Assembly (NCBI GenBank): GCA_030628805.1
Contig: DAOVQG010000134.1
Location: 1 to 11,721, forward strand
Direction: 5' to 3'
DNA length: 11,721 nt
Origin: JAGMDK01 sp023128695
GTDB taxonomy: Bacteria; Planctomycetota; Phycisphaerae; UBA1845; Fen-1342
Shown piece after piece: positions 1-6,691 of this stretch (positions are counted from its first letter, which is position 1; each line of letters opens with the position of its first letter). The position numbers were made by a program, and so were the translations under genes. The notes below the pieces were generated by a model, which ran no database searches, had not been told where the DNA came from, and saw nothing but the letters and a program-made list of their open reading frames with translations.

Positions 1-9
1 CCCCCACCG

Positions 10-1257
10 CTACGAGTGCCACACCCAGCGCACGAGCTCCTTGAGCGACGGCGGCTTGCCGTACATGAGCACGCCGACGCGGAAGACCTTCCCGGCGGCC
101 CAGATCGCCAGAAATACGCTCACCCAGAGCACCGCCAGGGTCGTGACGATCTGCCACAGCGGCGTGTCGGGGTCGGCACAGACGCGCAGGATCATGACGA
201 ACGGCGTGATCGGCGGGATGTAACTTAGCACGATGCTGAACAGCGAGGCCGGATGCTCGGCGATGTAGAACCAGAAGATCATTGGAATAATCGTGATCAC
301 AGAGAGCGGGAAGACCATGCTCTGGGCTTCCTTGAGTTCGTTGCACGAGGCGCCGATCCCCGCCAACAGCGACGCCATCAGCAGGAAGCCGGGCACGAAG
401 TACAGCAGGGCCAGCAGCAGCCGATAGCCGGTGACGAGATCGCCCAAGTTGAGGCCCTGTGCGCTCCAGAAACCGACGCTGCCCCACACGGTGATCAGCA
501 GGAAGCCTACCAGCACGGTGCCGAGAATCTTGCCCGCCATCAGTTGCGTCGGGCTGAGGGCTGACAACAGCACTTCGACCACGCGTGAGCTTTTCTCCTC
601 GATCAGGGTCGTCAGCAGCCCTTGGCTGATGCCGAAAGTACCCATGAACAGCAGGAACATGAAAGCAAATGGGGTGATGGCCCGAGCCAGTTCGTTTGAG
701 CTGACCGGTTCGCCTGTTTTGGCATCCCAGCGCGTGATGGGGATGGCCTGGTCGCGCAGCGCAGCGCTGCGCTGCGGGTCGATGCCCTCGTTCCGCCAGC
801 GCACCGCGATGACGGCGTTCCTAATCATGGCCTCCAGAATCTGGCCGGTTTGCAGTTGGTTGTCCTTACGGGCCAGGACGCAACCGCCCTCGCCCGCCAC
901 GGCGTCGGCCGACACGATCATGTAGCCGTACAACTCCCCGTCCTGGACCCGCGCCGTCAGCTTCTCGGTGTCGGCCTCGGCCGGCGGAATCCGCTCAAGG
1001 GCGAACTGCTGATTCGCCCGATCAGCGTTGTAATTATCAAACTCGCGGCTGAGATCTGTAAACACGACGCCGCCCTGGTCGACAACGGCCAGGTGACGAG
1101 TCGGCAGCTTTTCTTTCCTGGTTAGTTCCTGGACCCACTTCGTGCCGTAGATCGCGCCGAGCATGATCGCGGGCATCATCACCACGGTGAGCAGGAAAGC
1201 CTTGGTCCGGACCGTCGCGAGGAACTCCCGCCGGGCGACGGCAGTGATCTTATCCAT
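10..1257 (-). CDS. ABC-2 type exporter permease, NatB/YhaP-like
   Basis: 415-residue membrane subunit of an ABC exporter. One N-terminal membrane segment (about residues 21-38) is followed by a large extracytoplasmic domain (about 45-185) and then a block of about six hydrophobic segments (about 194-215, 242-264, 279-302, 314-333, 338-358, 369-388). The stretch EEKSSRVVEVLLSALSP (220-236), after the second membrane segment, is the hallmark of the NatB/YhaP branch of ABC-2 permeases. Family members pair with a NatA-type ATPase and have been linked to sodium or drug efflux; the substrate here cannot be read from sequence. ATG at 1257 is preceded by AGGAG (1265-1269, spacing 7). The start overlaps the end of the ATPase gene by 8 bases (ATGGATAA), which suggests translational coupling. 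The stop TAG lies at 10-12, so the gene is complete. Confidence 0.93.
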   Translation of the reverse strand: MDKITAVARREFLATVRTKAFLLTVVMMPAIMLGAIYGTKWVQELTRKEKLPTRHLAVVDQGGVVFTDLSREFDNYNADRANQQFALERIPPAEADTEKLTARVQDGELYGYMIVSADAVAGEGGCVLARKDNQLQTGQILEAMIRNAVIAVRWRNEGIDPQRSAALRDQAIPITRWDAKTGEPVSSNELARAITPFAFMFLLFMGTFGISQGLLTTLIEEKSSRVVEVLLSALSPTQLMAGKILGTVLVGFLLITVWGSVGFWSAQGLNLGDLVTGYRLLLALLYFVPGFLLMASLLAGIGASCNELKEAQSMVFPLSVITIIPMIFWFYIAEHPASLFSIVLSYIPPITPFVMILRVCADPDTPLWQIVTTLAVLWVSVFLAIWAAGKVFRVGVLMYGKPPSLKELVRWVWHS

Positions 1258-2206
1258 GAGGCTGCTCCTCGCGTCTGAGCGGGTCGCTTTCCAACGGCTC
1301 CGGCCGGCCGTTGCCGCCGACGAGTTTCACGAAGATTTCCTGCAAGTTCGGCCGTTGCACCTCGAACCGCATGATGTTGATGTTTCGCACGGCCTGCCGG
1401 AGGATGACGTTCGGATCGACGTGCTCGGCCAACTCGAGCCGGGCGTGGCCGGAGGTGATCCGGGCGGTCACGACGCCGTCGAGCTGGGCCAGAGCGTCGA
1501 GTTCGCCTTCGCCGTCCAGGACGACGATGCGGGTGGCGAAGCGGGAACGGACCTCGTTGATCGTGCCGTCAATGACCTTGCGGCCCTCGTTGATCAGGAC
1601 GATACGGTCGCACAGGCGCTCGGCCTGGTTCATCTGGTGGGTCGAGAAAACCACGGTCGTGCCGGCCCGGCGCAGGTCGGAGATGAGGCGTTCGAGCATG
1701 TCCACGTTGAGCGGGTCGAGCCCCGCGAACGGCTCGTCGAGGATGACCAACTCGGGCTCGTGCAGGATCGCGCTGATGAACTGAAGTTTCTGCGACATGC
1801 CTTTCGAGAGCGCCTCGACCTTCTTGCGTTTCCAGTCCTGAAGGCCGATGTGTTCGAGGCTCCGGTCAATACGCTCTTTGAGCGTGTGTCCGCGTAGGCC
1901 CTTGAGCCGGCCGAAGTAGCGCAGCGTCTCCTGTACAGTCATCTTGCGATACAGGCCGCGCTCCTCGGGCAGATACCCGATGCGGTCTTTGACCTCCGAA
2001 GCCCGCGGGTGATCCAGCACCGCGATGCGGCCGGCGTCGGGGTAGATGATGCTCATCACCATACGCAGAGTGGTGGTTTTGCCGGCCCCGTTCGGCCCCA
2101 GGAAGCCCAACACCTGCCCGGCCGACAGACGCAGGCTGAACTCATCCACGGCGGTGAAGTTGCCGTAGCGTTTCGTGATACCTTCGATGACCAGGGCATC
2201 CGGCAC
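1250..2206 (-). CDS. ABC exporter ATP-binding protein, NatA/YhaQ-like
   Basis: 318-residue ATPase that would power the permease encoded just downstream. Visible motifs: Walker A GPNGAGKTT (37-45), a Q-loop region GYLPEERGLY (77-86) with Glu in place of the usual Gln, signature LSKGM (133-137, a common variant in this branch), Walker B LVILDEP (153-159), D-loop AGLDP and switch His190 in FSTHQ. The C-terminal ~90 residues match the accessory domain (DUF4162 type) of NatA-like ATPases, and a charged tail follows. I chose GTG at 2206. The first recognisable ABC residues begin immediately (DALVIEGITKRYG), GGGAG lies 5 bases upstream (2212-2216), and a TATAAT box sits 38 bases further up. The frame stays open to 2440, but the extra 78 codons carry no ABC homology and lie upstream of the promoter box. 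Confidence 0.93.
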   Translation of the reverse strand: MPDALVIEGITKRYGNFTAVDEFSLRLSAGQVLGFLGPNGAGKTTTLRMVMSIIYPDAGRIAVLDHPRASEVKDRIGYLPEERGLYRKMTVQETLRYFGRLKGLRGHTLKERIDRSLEHIGLQDWKRKKVEALSKGMSQKLQFISAILHEPELVILDEPFAGLDPLNVDMLERLISDLRRAGTTVVFSTHQMNQAERLCDRIVLINEGRKVIDGTINEVRSRFATRIVVLDGEGELDALAQLDGVVTARITSGHARLELAEHVDPNVILRQAVRNINIMRFEVQRPNLQEIFVKLVGGNGRPEPLESDPLRREEQPHG

Positions 2207-2243
2207 GGTTGCTCCCTCACTATCCAAGTGGTGCGTTTCATAA

Positions 2244-2249
2244 ATTATA
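2244..2249 (-). promoter_or_regulatory. -10 box of the ABC exporter operon promoter
   Basis: A perfect TATAAT reads on the minus strand 38 bases ahead of the GTG of the ATPase gene, in a locally AT-rich patch. No good -35 hexamer is visible at 16-18 bases. The only candidates are T-rich sequences around 2266-2273. The inferred transcript would start near 2237 and cover both exporter genes. Confidence 0.5.
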
Positions 2250-2273
2250 CGACTTTCCCACCTTGAAGAAGAG

Positions 2274-2293
2274 CCGCGGGCTAAAGCTCGCGG
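2274..2293. repeat. Short GC palindrome (hairpin)
   Basis: CCGCGGGCTAAAGCTCGCGG has two 9-base arms around an AA loop with one mismatch (a G-U wobble in RNA). It has the look of the small dispersed palindromes common between planctomycete genes. Only one copy is in this window, so its repeat status is an inference. It lies about 25 bases upstream of the exporter -10 box, so an operator role is also possible. Confidence 0.45.
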
Positions 2294-2582
2294 ATTTGCG
2301 CGACCCGTGGCGCGATCCCCGGCCCGCGCCGTGTCTTTGAACAGAACCCCGAGCGTTAGCGATGGGTCAGGCACATGGCGGCATCCCGTCGCGTGCGACC
2401 GGTCGCTTGCGCTCGCGGTTCTGATTGGGGGCGTCGCCACGCATTCCAGTATCGCAACACCTCGCAGATTCTGTCACGGACCCCTGGCCTGCTACTCAAT
2501 CCACCACGACATTTGCCACGCGGCCCGGCTGGTCGTAGCATCAGGGTCGTTGTTTCGAGCACGGGGGCGGAGATTCAGAAAG

Positions 2583-5087
2583 ATGCCACCGACGCCGAGC
2601 GCGACGCCGCGATTTGTTCATCTGCATTTGCACAGCGAGTACTCGCTGCTGGACGGCGCGTGCCGGGTGAAGGACCTGGTCCAGGCGTGCCGGCACATGG
2701 ACATGCCGGCCGTGGCGGTCACCGATCACGGCAACCTCTTCGGAGCCATCGAGTTCTACACCGCCGCCAAAGCCGCCGGCATAAAGCCCATCATCGGCTG
2801 CGAGGTGTACGTCGCCCCCGGCGATCGGCGGGACCGCGAGGCCCGCGGGCTGGGCGAGGCCAGCTACCACCTGATCCTGCTCGCCCAGAACCTGACCGGC
2901 TACCGCAACCTGATCAAGCTAACCACCATCGGCTACCTGGAGGGCTTCTACTACAAGCCGCGGGTCGACAAGGAGGTCCTGCGCGAATACTCAGAGGGCC
3001 TGATCGCGACATCCGCCTGCCTGGGAGGTGAAATCCCGACCGCGTTGCTGAAGAAAAACACCGCCGCCGCGAAGGCCGTGATCGAAGAGTACCTACAAAT
3101 CTTCGGCCCCGAGCGGTTCTTTCTCGAATTGCAAAACCACGGGCTACCCGAGCAAAAAGAGGTCAACCCGCAATTGGCGGACCTGGCCCAGCAACTCGGC
3201 GTCGGCATCGTCGCGGCCAACGACGTGCACTATCTGACCCATGACGACGTCGAGGCCCACGACGTGCTGTGCTGCATCGCGACGCGCTCCCGCGTAAACG
3301 ACGAGAACCGCTTCAAATTCGGGAGCGATCAGCTCTACCTGAAATCGGCCACAGAGATGGCGACCGCCCTGGCGGACTATCCGGAGGCCCTGGCCAACAC
3401 GACGCGCATCGCGGACATGTGCAACCTCGAACTCGACTTCTCGCGGCGCTATGCGCCGAAGTTCGAGCCGCCCAATGGCAAACCCGCCGATGATTACCTA
3501 CGCGAGCTGGTCTATGAAGGAGCCAAGAATCGCTACGGCGAAATCACGGACGAGCTGCGCGAGCGGATCGACTACGAGCTGGAGGTGATCGCGAGCAAGG
3601 GTTTCAGCGGCTATTTCCTGATCGTCTGGGACTTCGTGAGCTACGCCCGCGACAACAACATCCTATCGGTGGCCCGCGGCAGCGGTTGCAGCACGGTCGT
3701 CGGCTATTGCCTGGGCATCAGCCAGGTTGATCCGCTGCACTACGGGCTCTATTTCGAGCGTTTCATGGACCCCGAACGCGACGAGATGCCCGATATCGAC
3801 ATCGACATCGCCCAGGATCGACGACAGGATGTCATCAGCTACGTCCGCGAGAAGTACGGCCACGTGGCTCAGATTATCACCTTCGGGCGGCTCAAGGCCC
3901 GGGCGGCGATTCGCGACATCTGCCGCACGCTCGACGTGCCGCTGGCCGAGGCCGACCGGGTCGCCAAGCTGGTGCCCGAAGAGCTCAAGATGACGATCGA
4001 CAAGGCCCTGAAACGCGAGCCGGAACTGAAACGGCTCTACGACCAGGACCCCACCATCCACAAGGTGCTCGACATCGGTCGGCGGCTCGAAGGCCTGGCC
4101 CGGCACGCCTCCGTCCACGCGGCGGGGGTCGTCATCGCCGACGTCCCGCTCGATACGCTGATCCCGCTGCACAAGCCGGCGGATTCCAAGGACATCACTA
4201 CGCAGTTCGAGGGGCCGACGGTCGAGAAAGTCGGCCTGCTCAAGATGGACTTTCTCGGCCTGCGCACGCTGTCGCAAATCCAGCGGGCCTGCGAGCTGAT
4301 CAAAAAAAACCACGGCGTGACTATCAATCTCGAAAAGCTCGACCTGACCGACCAGAAGGTCTACGAAATGTGCGCCCGCGGCGACACCCGCGGCGTGTTC
4401 CAGTTCGAGTCCGGCGGCATGCGCGACGTGCTCATGAAAATGAAGCCCAACCGCATCGAGGACCTGATCGCCGCCAACGCGCTGTTCCGGCCGGGGCCGA
4501 TGGAGTACATCGACGAATACGTGGCCCGCAAACACGGCCGCAAGAAGTGGAGCACCCCGCACAAGATCATGACCGAAGTGCTCGAAGAGACCTACGGCAT
4601 CATGGTGTATCAGGAGCAGGTCTCGCGGATGGTCAACCGGCTCGGCGGTGTGCCATTGCGGCGTGCATTCCGGCTCGCCAAGGCCATCTCGAAGAAAAAA
4701 GAGACGATGATCGTTGCCGAGCGCGAGCCCTTCCTGGAGGGGGCGGTCGCCAACGGCGTGCCGCGCCTGACCGCGGAAAAGGTCTTCGAGGACATCCTCA
4801 AATTCGGCGGCTACGCCTTCAACAAGGCCCATTCCACCGGCTACGCCGTCGTGGCGTTTCAGACCGCGTATCTCAAGACGTACTACCCGGTCGAGTTCAT
4901 GGCGGCGGTGCTAACGTACGAAAGCGGCAACACCAACAAAGTAGCCGAGTATTTCGACGAATGCCGCCGCCTGGGCATCGCGATCAACCCCCCGGACGTC
5001 AACGAAAGCGACGCCGACTTCACAGTTGTGTATCACGCACGTGGGAACGTGGGAACGTGGAAACGTGAACACGGGTGCTCCCTCTGA
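2583..5087 (+). CDS. dnaE: DNA polymerase III alpha subunit, N-terminal part (interrupted)
   Basis: First 818 codons of replicative DNA polymerase III alpha, which synthesises DNA from dNTPs at the replication fork. Start ATG 2583 fits the family: the PHP domain begins at once (FVHLHLHSEYS, residues 11-21). The PHP metal-site residues look intact (HLH, TDHGN, NDVHYL, EAHD), unlike the degenerate E. coli domain, so metal-dependent proofreading is possible. Palm motif PDIDID gives D404 and D406, and D556 sits in KMDFLGLRTL; these match E. coli D401, D403 and D555. The glycine-rich loop reads SVARGSGCST. Homology runs to DADFTVVYH (His818, codon 5034-5036). The frame then enters a 97-bp insertion and stops at TGA 5085-5087 after 16 foreign residues. 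Without the insert, the frame joins the C-terminal part to give 1152 residues, normal for DnaE1. No strong ribosome binding site is seen (GGAG lies 8 bases upstream of a weak AGAAAG). Confidence 0.93.
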   Translation: MPPTPSATPRFVHLHLHSEYSLLDGACRVKDLVQACRHMDMPAVAVTDHGNLFGAIEFYTAAKAAGIKPIIGCEVYVAPGDRRDREARGLGEASYHLILLAQNLTGYRNLIKLTTIGYLEGFYYKPRVDKEVLREYSEGLIATSACLGGEIPTALLKKNTAAAKAVIEEYLQIFGPERFFLELQNHGLPEQKEVNPQLADLAQQLGVGIVAANDVHYLTHDDVEAHDVLCCIATRSRVNDENRFKFGSDQLYLKSATEMATALADYPEALANTTRIADMCNLELDFSRRYAPKFEPPNGKPADDYLRELVYEGAKNRYGEITDELRERIDYELEVIASKGFSGYFLIVWDFVSYARDNNILSVARGSGCSTVVGYCLGISQVDPLHYGLYFERFMDPERDEMPDIDIDIAQDRRQDVISYVREKYGHVAQIITFGRLKARAAIRDICRTLDVPLAEADRVAKLVPEELKMTIDKALKREPELKRLYDQDPTIHKVLDIGRRLEGLARHASVHAAGVVIADVPLDTLIPLHKPADSKDITTQFEGPTVEKVGLLKMDFLGLRTLSQIQRACELIKKNHGVTINLEKLDLTDQKVYEMCARGDTRGVFQFESGGMRDVLMKMKPNRIEDLIAANALFRPGPMEYIDEYVARKHGRKKWSTPHKIMTEVLEETYGIMVYQEQVSRMVNRLGGVPLRRAFRLAKAISKKKETMIVAEREPFLEGAVANGVPRLTAEKVFEDILKFGGYAFNKAHSTGYAVVAFQTAYLKTYYPVEFMAAVLTYESGNTNKVAEYFDECRRLGIAINPPDVNESDADFTVVYHARGNVGTWKREHGCSL

Positions 5088-6138
5088 CGTTCCCACGTGT
5101 GCACGTTCCCACGCTCCCACGCCCACTGGTCACATTCGCTTCGGCTTGGCAGCAATCAGCGGAGTGGGGCACAAAGCGGTGCAGGCGATCATCGACGCCC
5201 GTGAGGAGGGCGGGCGGTTCCGCGATATCTTCGATTTCTGCGAACGCGTCGACCTGACGTGTGTGAACAAGGGGGTAGTCGAAGCGTTGATCAAATCCGG
5301 GGCGTTCGACAGTACTGGCGCGATGCGCCGGGCGCTGATGGGTGTGCTGGAAAAAGCGCTCGATCTCGGCCAGGAGCGGCAGCGCGACCTCAAGACCGGG
5401 CAACTCAACATGTTCGGCGAATTCGAGGCCTCCGGGGCCGCCGCCCCGCCGCCGATCGGTACCGAGGAGTGGTCCGACTCGGAAATGTTGGCCTACGAGA
5501 AAGCCACGCTCGGCTTCTACATCACCAAGCATCCGCTGACGCAATATGAGCAGCTTGTCCGCCGCTTCGGCAACTGCGATACATCCAAGCTCGCCCGCCT
5601 GCCCGACGGACATCAGGTCATTCTCGGCGGCCTCGTCGCGCGCGTACGCAGCGTCACGATCCGCACCGGGCGCTCGGCGGGCAAAAAGCTACTGGTGGTT
5701 ACGCTGGAAGATTTCGTCGGCTCCACCGAGGTGATCGTCTTCCCCGACCAGCTCAACAGTATTCAGCATATACTGAAACCGGACACCGTCGTGTTCGTGG
5801 AGGGGGCGGTTGATCGCCGGCGGGAGGAGCCGAGCATTCGGGCGGCCCGCGTGATCCCGATTGAGCATGCCCGCCGAGAGTATTCCAGGGAGGTGTTGAT
5901 CTGCCTGCAAAGCACCGGGGCCCCCCTGGCATCATTACCGCAGATTCAAGCATTGTGCCGGGCACATCGCGGAGGCTGTCCCGTCTTCTTCAAGGTCACG
6001 TCTCCAGAGGGCTGGAGCGCGACAGTGAGGGGCCGTGAACAGGCCAGTGTCGAGCCCTGTGATGAGTTCTTGACGGGCGTGGAAGGACTGACGGGGGTGC
6101 AAGCCGTGCAGTGTTGCGGACGTGGCGGGACCGTCTAG
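5026..6138 (+). CDS. dnaE: DNA polymerase III alpha subunit, C-terminal part (interrupted)
   Basis: Continuation of DnaE in the +1 frame. Homology restarts at HIRFGLAAISGVG (from 5131). Next comes the helix-hairpin-helix region (GVGHKAVQAIIDAREEG), then QLNMF (codons from 5401), which fits the internal beta-clamp-binding consensus (E. coli QADMF). LGFYITKHPL leads into an OB-fold (VILGGLVARVRS to FVEGAVD), and a C-terminal tail follows where the tau-binding region lies in other DnaE. No further stop or frameshift occurs before TAG 6136-6138. The frame is open upstream to a TTG at 5026, inside the insert region, but no convincing Shine-Dalgarno start exists. Independent translation is therefore unproven. 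Alternatives are one protein made by recoding, RNA-level or DNA-level removal of the insert, a two-subunit polymerase, or a fresh pseudogene. Confidence 0.85.
   Translation: MCITHVGTWERGNVNTGAPSDVPTCARSHAPTPTGHIRFGLAAISGVGHKAVQAIIDAREEGGRFRDIFDFCERVDLTCVNKGVVEALIKSGAFDSTGAMRRALMGVLEKALDLGQERQRDLKTGQLNMFGEFEASGAAAPPPIGTEEWSDSEMLAYEKATLGFYITKHPLTQYEQLVRRFGNCDTSKLARLPDGHQVILGGLVARVRSVTIRTGRSAGKKLLVVTLEDFVGSTEVIVFPDQLNSIQHILKPDTVVFVEGAVDRRREEPSIRAARVIPIEHARREYSREVLICLQSTGAPLASLPQIQALCRAHRGGCPVFFKVTSPEGWSATVRGREQASVEPCDEFLTGVEGLTGVQAVQCCGRGGTV
5033..5133. mobile_element. 97-bp hairpin insertion in dnaE with TCAC direct repeats
   Basis: TCAC occurs at 5033-5036 and again at 5130-5133, consistent with a 4-bp target duplication. 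Joining across the two copies gives an uninterrupted DnaE reading ...DFTVVYHIRFGLAAI. Between them, 5039-5126 divides into eleven 8-bp units, ten of which begin with ACG. The left half is units like ACGTGGGA; the right half is units like ACGTTCCC. The halves pair as an imperfect hairpin (arms 5041-5072 and 5089-5120, about 26 of 32 positions). No ORF, transposase, intein motif or intron core fits in this length. The insert shifts frame by +1 and brings a TGA. I read it as a non-autonomous palindromic element of unknown type. Confidence 0.75.
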
Positions 6139-6256
6139 TGCTCTGTCACGTATCGCTTGATGGGTGGCACGGCTGTGTCAGCCGTGTACAAGTCGCAGGT
6201 ATTCACGGCCGACACGGCCGTGCCACCCGCTCCTTAATCAACGTGTTACGGAGCAG
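6138..6256. mobile_element. MITE-like inverted-repeat element flanked by TA
   Basis: A 119-base element lies between TA dinucleotides (6136-6137 and 6257-6258). Its ends are imperfect inverted repeats: TGCTCTGTCACG on the left against TGCTCCGTAACACG read from the right. Inside is a longer inverted repeat, 6162-6179 (GGGTGGCACGGCTGTGTC) against 6211-6228, 17 of 18 matching. It has no coding capacity. TA flanks suggest mobilisation by an IS630/Tc1-type transposase, which is an inference. The dnaE stop TAG overlaps the left junction, and the sequence after the right TA would also give TAG, so insertion left the protein end unchanged. The hairpin may also serve as a 3' end for the dnaE transcript. 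Confidence 0.6.
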
Positions 6257-6349
6257 TAGGCGCACATAATCATCCCGCCGATCATTCCCGCCGCACAGTG
6301 ATCGACGTGTGTTGAGTGAAAGATTTAGGAGAAGCTCCGTCTGGCCCGG

Positions 6350-6445
6350 CTAGACGCCGAAAAACATCCCCAGGAAGCCGAAGAACCCGATGATCAACGC
6401 GGGGATCACGCCCAGCCAGACACCAATCGCCTCAGTGATAAACAT
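6350..6445 (-). CDS. 31-residue single-pass membrane peptide
   Basis: A short ORF starting MFITEAIGVWLGVIP and ending GFLGMFFGV. It is almost wholly hydrophobic, with one acidic residue (Glu5) near the N-terminus and a Pro at residue 15 in the middle of the segment, so it could span the membrane once. Support for expression is an excellent Shine-Dalgarno stretch, AGGAAAGGA (6451-6459), with AAGGA 5 bases from the ATG. It sits alone, convergent with dnaE and divergent from the exported-protein gene. I see no clear promoter or terminator. I do not recognise a family; small single-pass peptides often bind a larger membrane complex, but no partner is visible here. Confidence 0.55.
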   Translation of the reverse strand: MFITEAIGVWLGVIPALIIGFFGFLGMFFGV

Positions 6446-6529
6446 GGCATTCCTTTCCTGAAACAGACCGCGTAGCCAATAACCAGCAGACTTTTTAGCG
6501 ACCTCGGCCCGGATGGTCAAGGGGTGACG

Positions 6530-6560
6530 GGTGGCCTACGTTCTCCGAACGTGGGCCACC
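6530..6560. repeat. Palindromic repeat, copy 1 (GTGGCCYACGTTC family)
   Basis: Two 14-base arms (GGTGGCCTACGTTC and GAACGTGGGCCACC) flank a TCC loop with one mismatch. The same palindrome appears twice more at 8575-8600 and 8677-8702, so it is a dispersed repeat. It lies upstream of the promoter of the next operon. Confidence 0.75.
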
Positions 6561-6605
6561 TCGACGAAAGCGCGCCAGGACTCCCATCGACCACTGCGAT
6601 TTCGC

Positions 6606-6635
6606 TTGACACCCGTATTGCGCCAGTGGCAGAAT
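6606..6635 (+). promoter_or_regulatory. Sigma-70-type promoter of the exported-protein operon
   Basis: A perfect -35 TTGACA (6606-6611) is followed after 18 bases by CAGAAT (6630-6635), four of six matches to TATAAT. Transcription would start near 6642, about 50 bases before the ATG at 6692. This supports that start over the longer open frame beginning at 6524, most of which lies upstream of the promoter. Confidence 0.55.
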
Positions 6636-6691
6636 ACGTGTTGTCGCTGTTCCAGAAGTCCATCGAGGATGAATACCCGGAGGCTCACGCC

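Larger units (their letters stand above)
2207..2582. other. Divergent intergenic region between exporter operon and dnaE
   Basis: 376 bases without a convincing gene. It holds the minus-strand promoter box (2244-2249) and a 20-base GC palindrome (2274-2293). The plus-strand frame of dnaE is open from 2307, but residues encoded before 2583 show no resemblance to DnaE. I see no clear promoter for dnaE; it must lie somewhere in 2300-2570. Confidence 0.6.

Noticed and set aside
2207..2440. Longer start for the ABC ATPase
   Set aside because: The extension overlaps the TATAAT box and has no ABC homology; GTG 2206 has a good ribosome binding site.
2307..2582. Longer DnaE start at 2307
   Set aside because: The extra 92 codons have no DnaE resemblance; the PHP domain begins within ten residues of ATG 2583.
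3663..4832. 389-codon minus-strand ORF opposite dnaE
   Set aside because: Antisense shadow of highly conserved dnaE codons in GC-rich DNA; no recognisable domain.
5033..5133. Intein or self-splicing intron in dnaE
   Set aside because: The insert is only 97 bases, with a stop and frameshift, no intein blocks and no room for a group I or II core.
6524..6691. Longer start for the exported protein
   Set aside because: It would encode the palindromic repeat and the promoter; ATG 6692 gives a proper signal peptide with GGAGG upstream.
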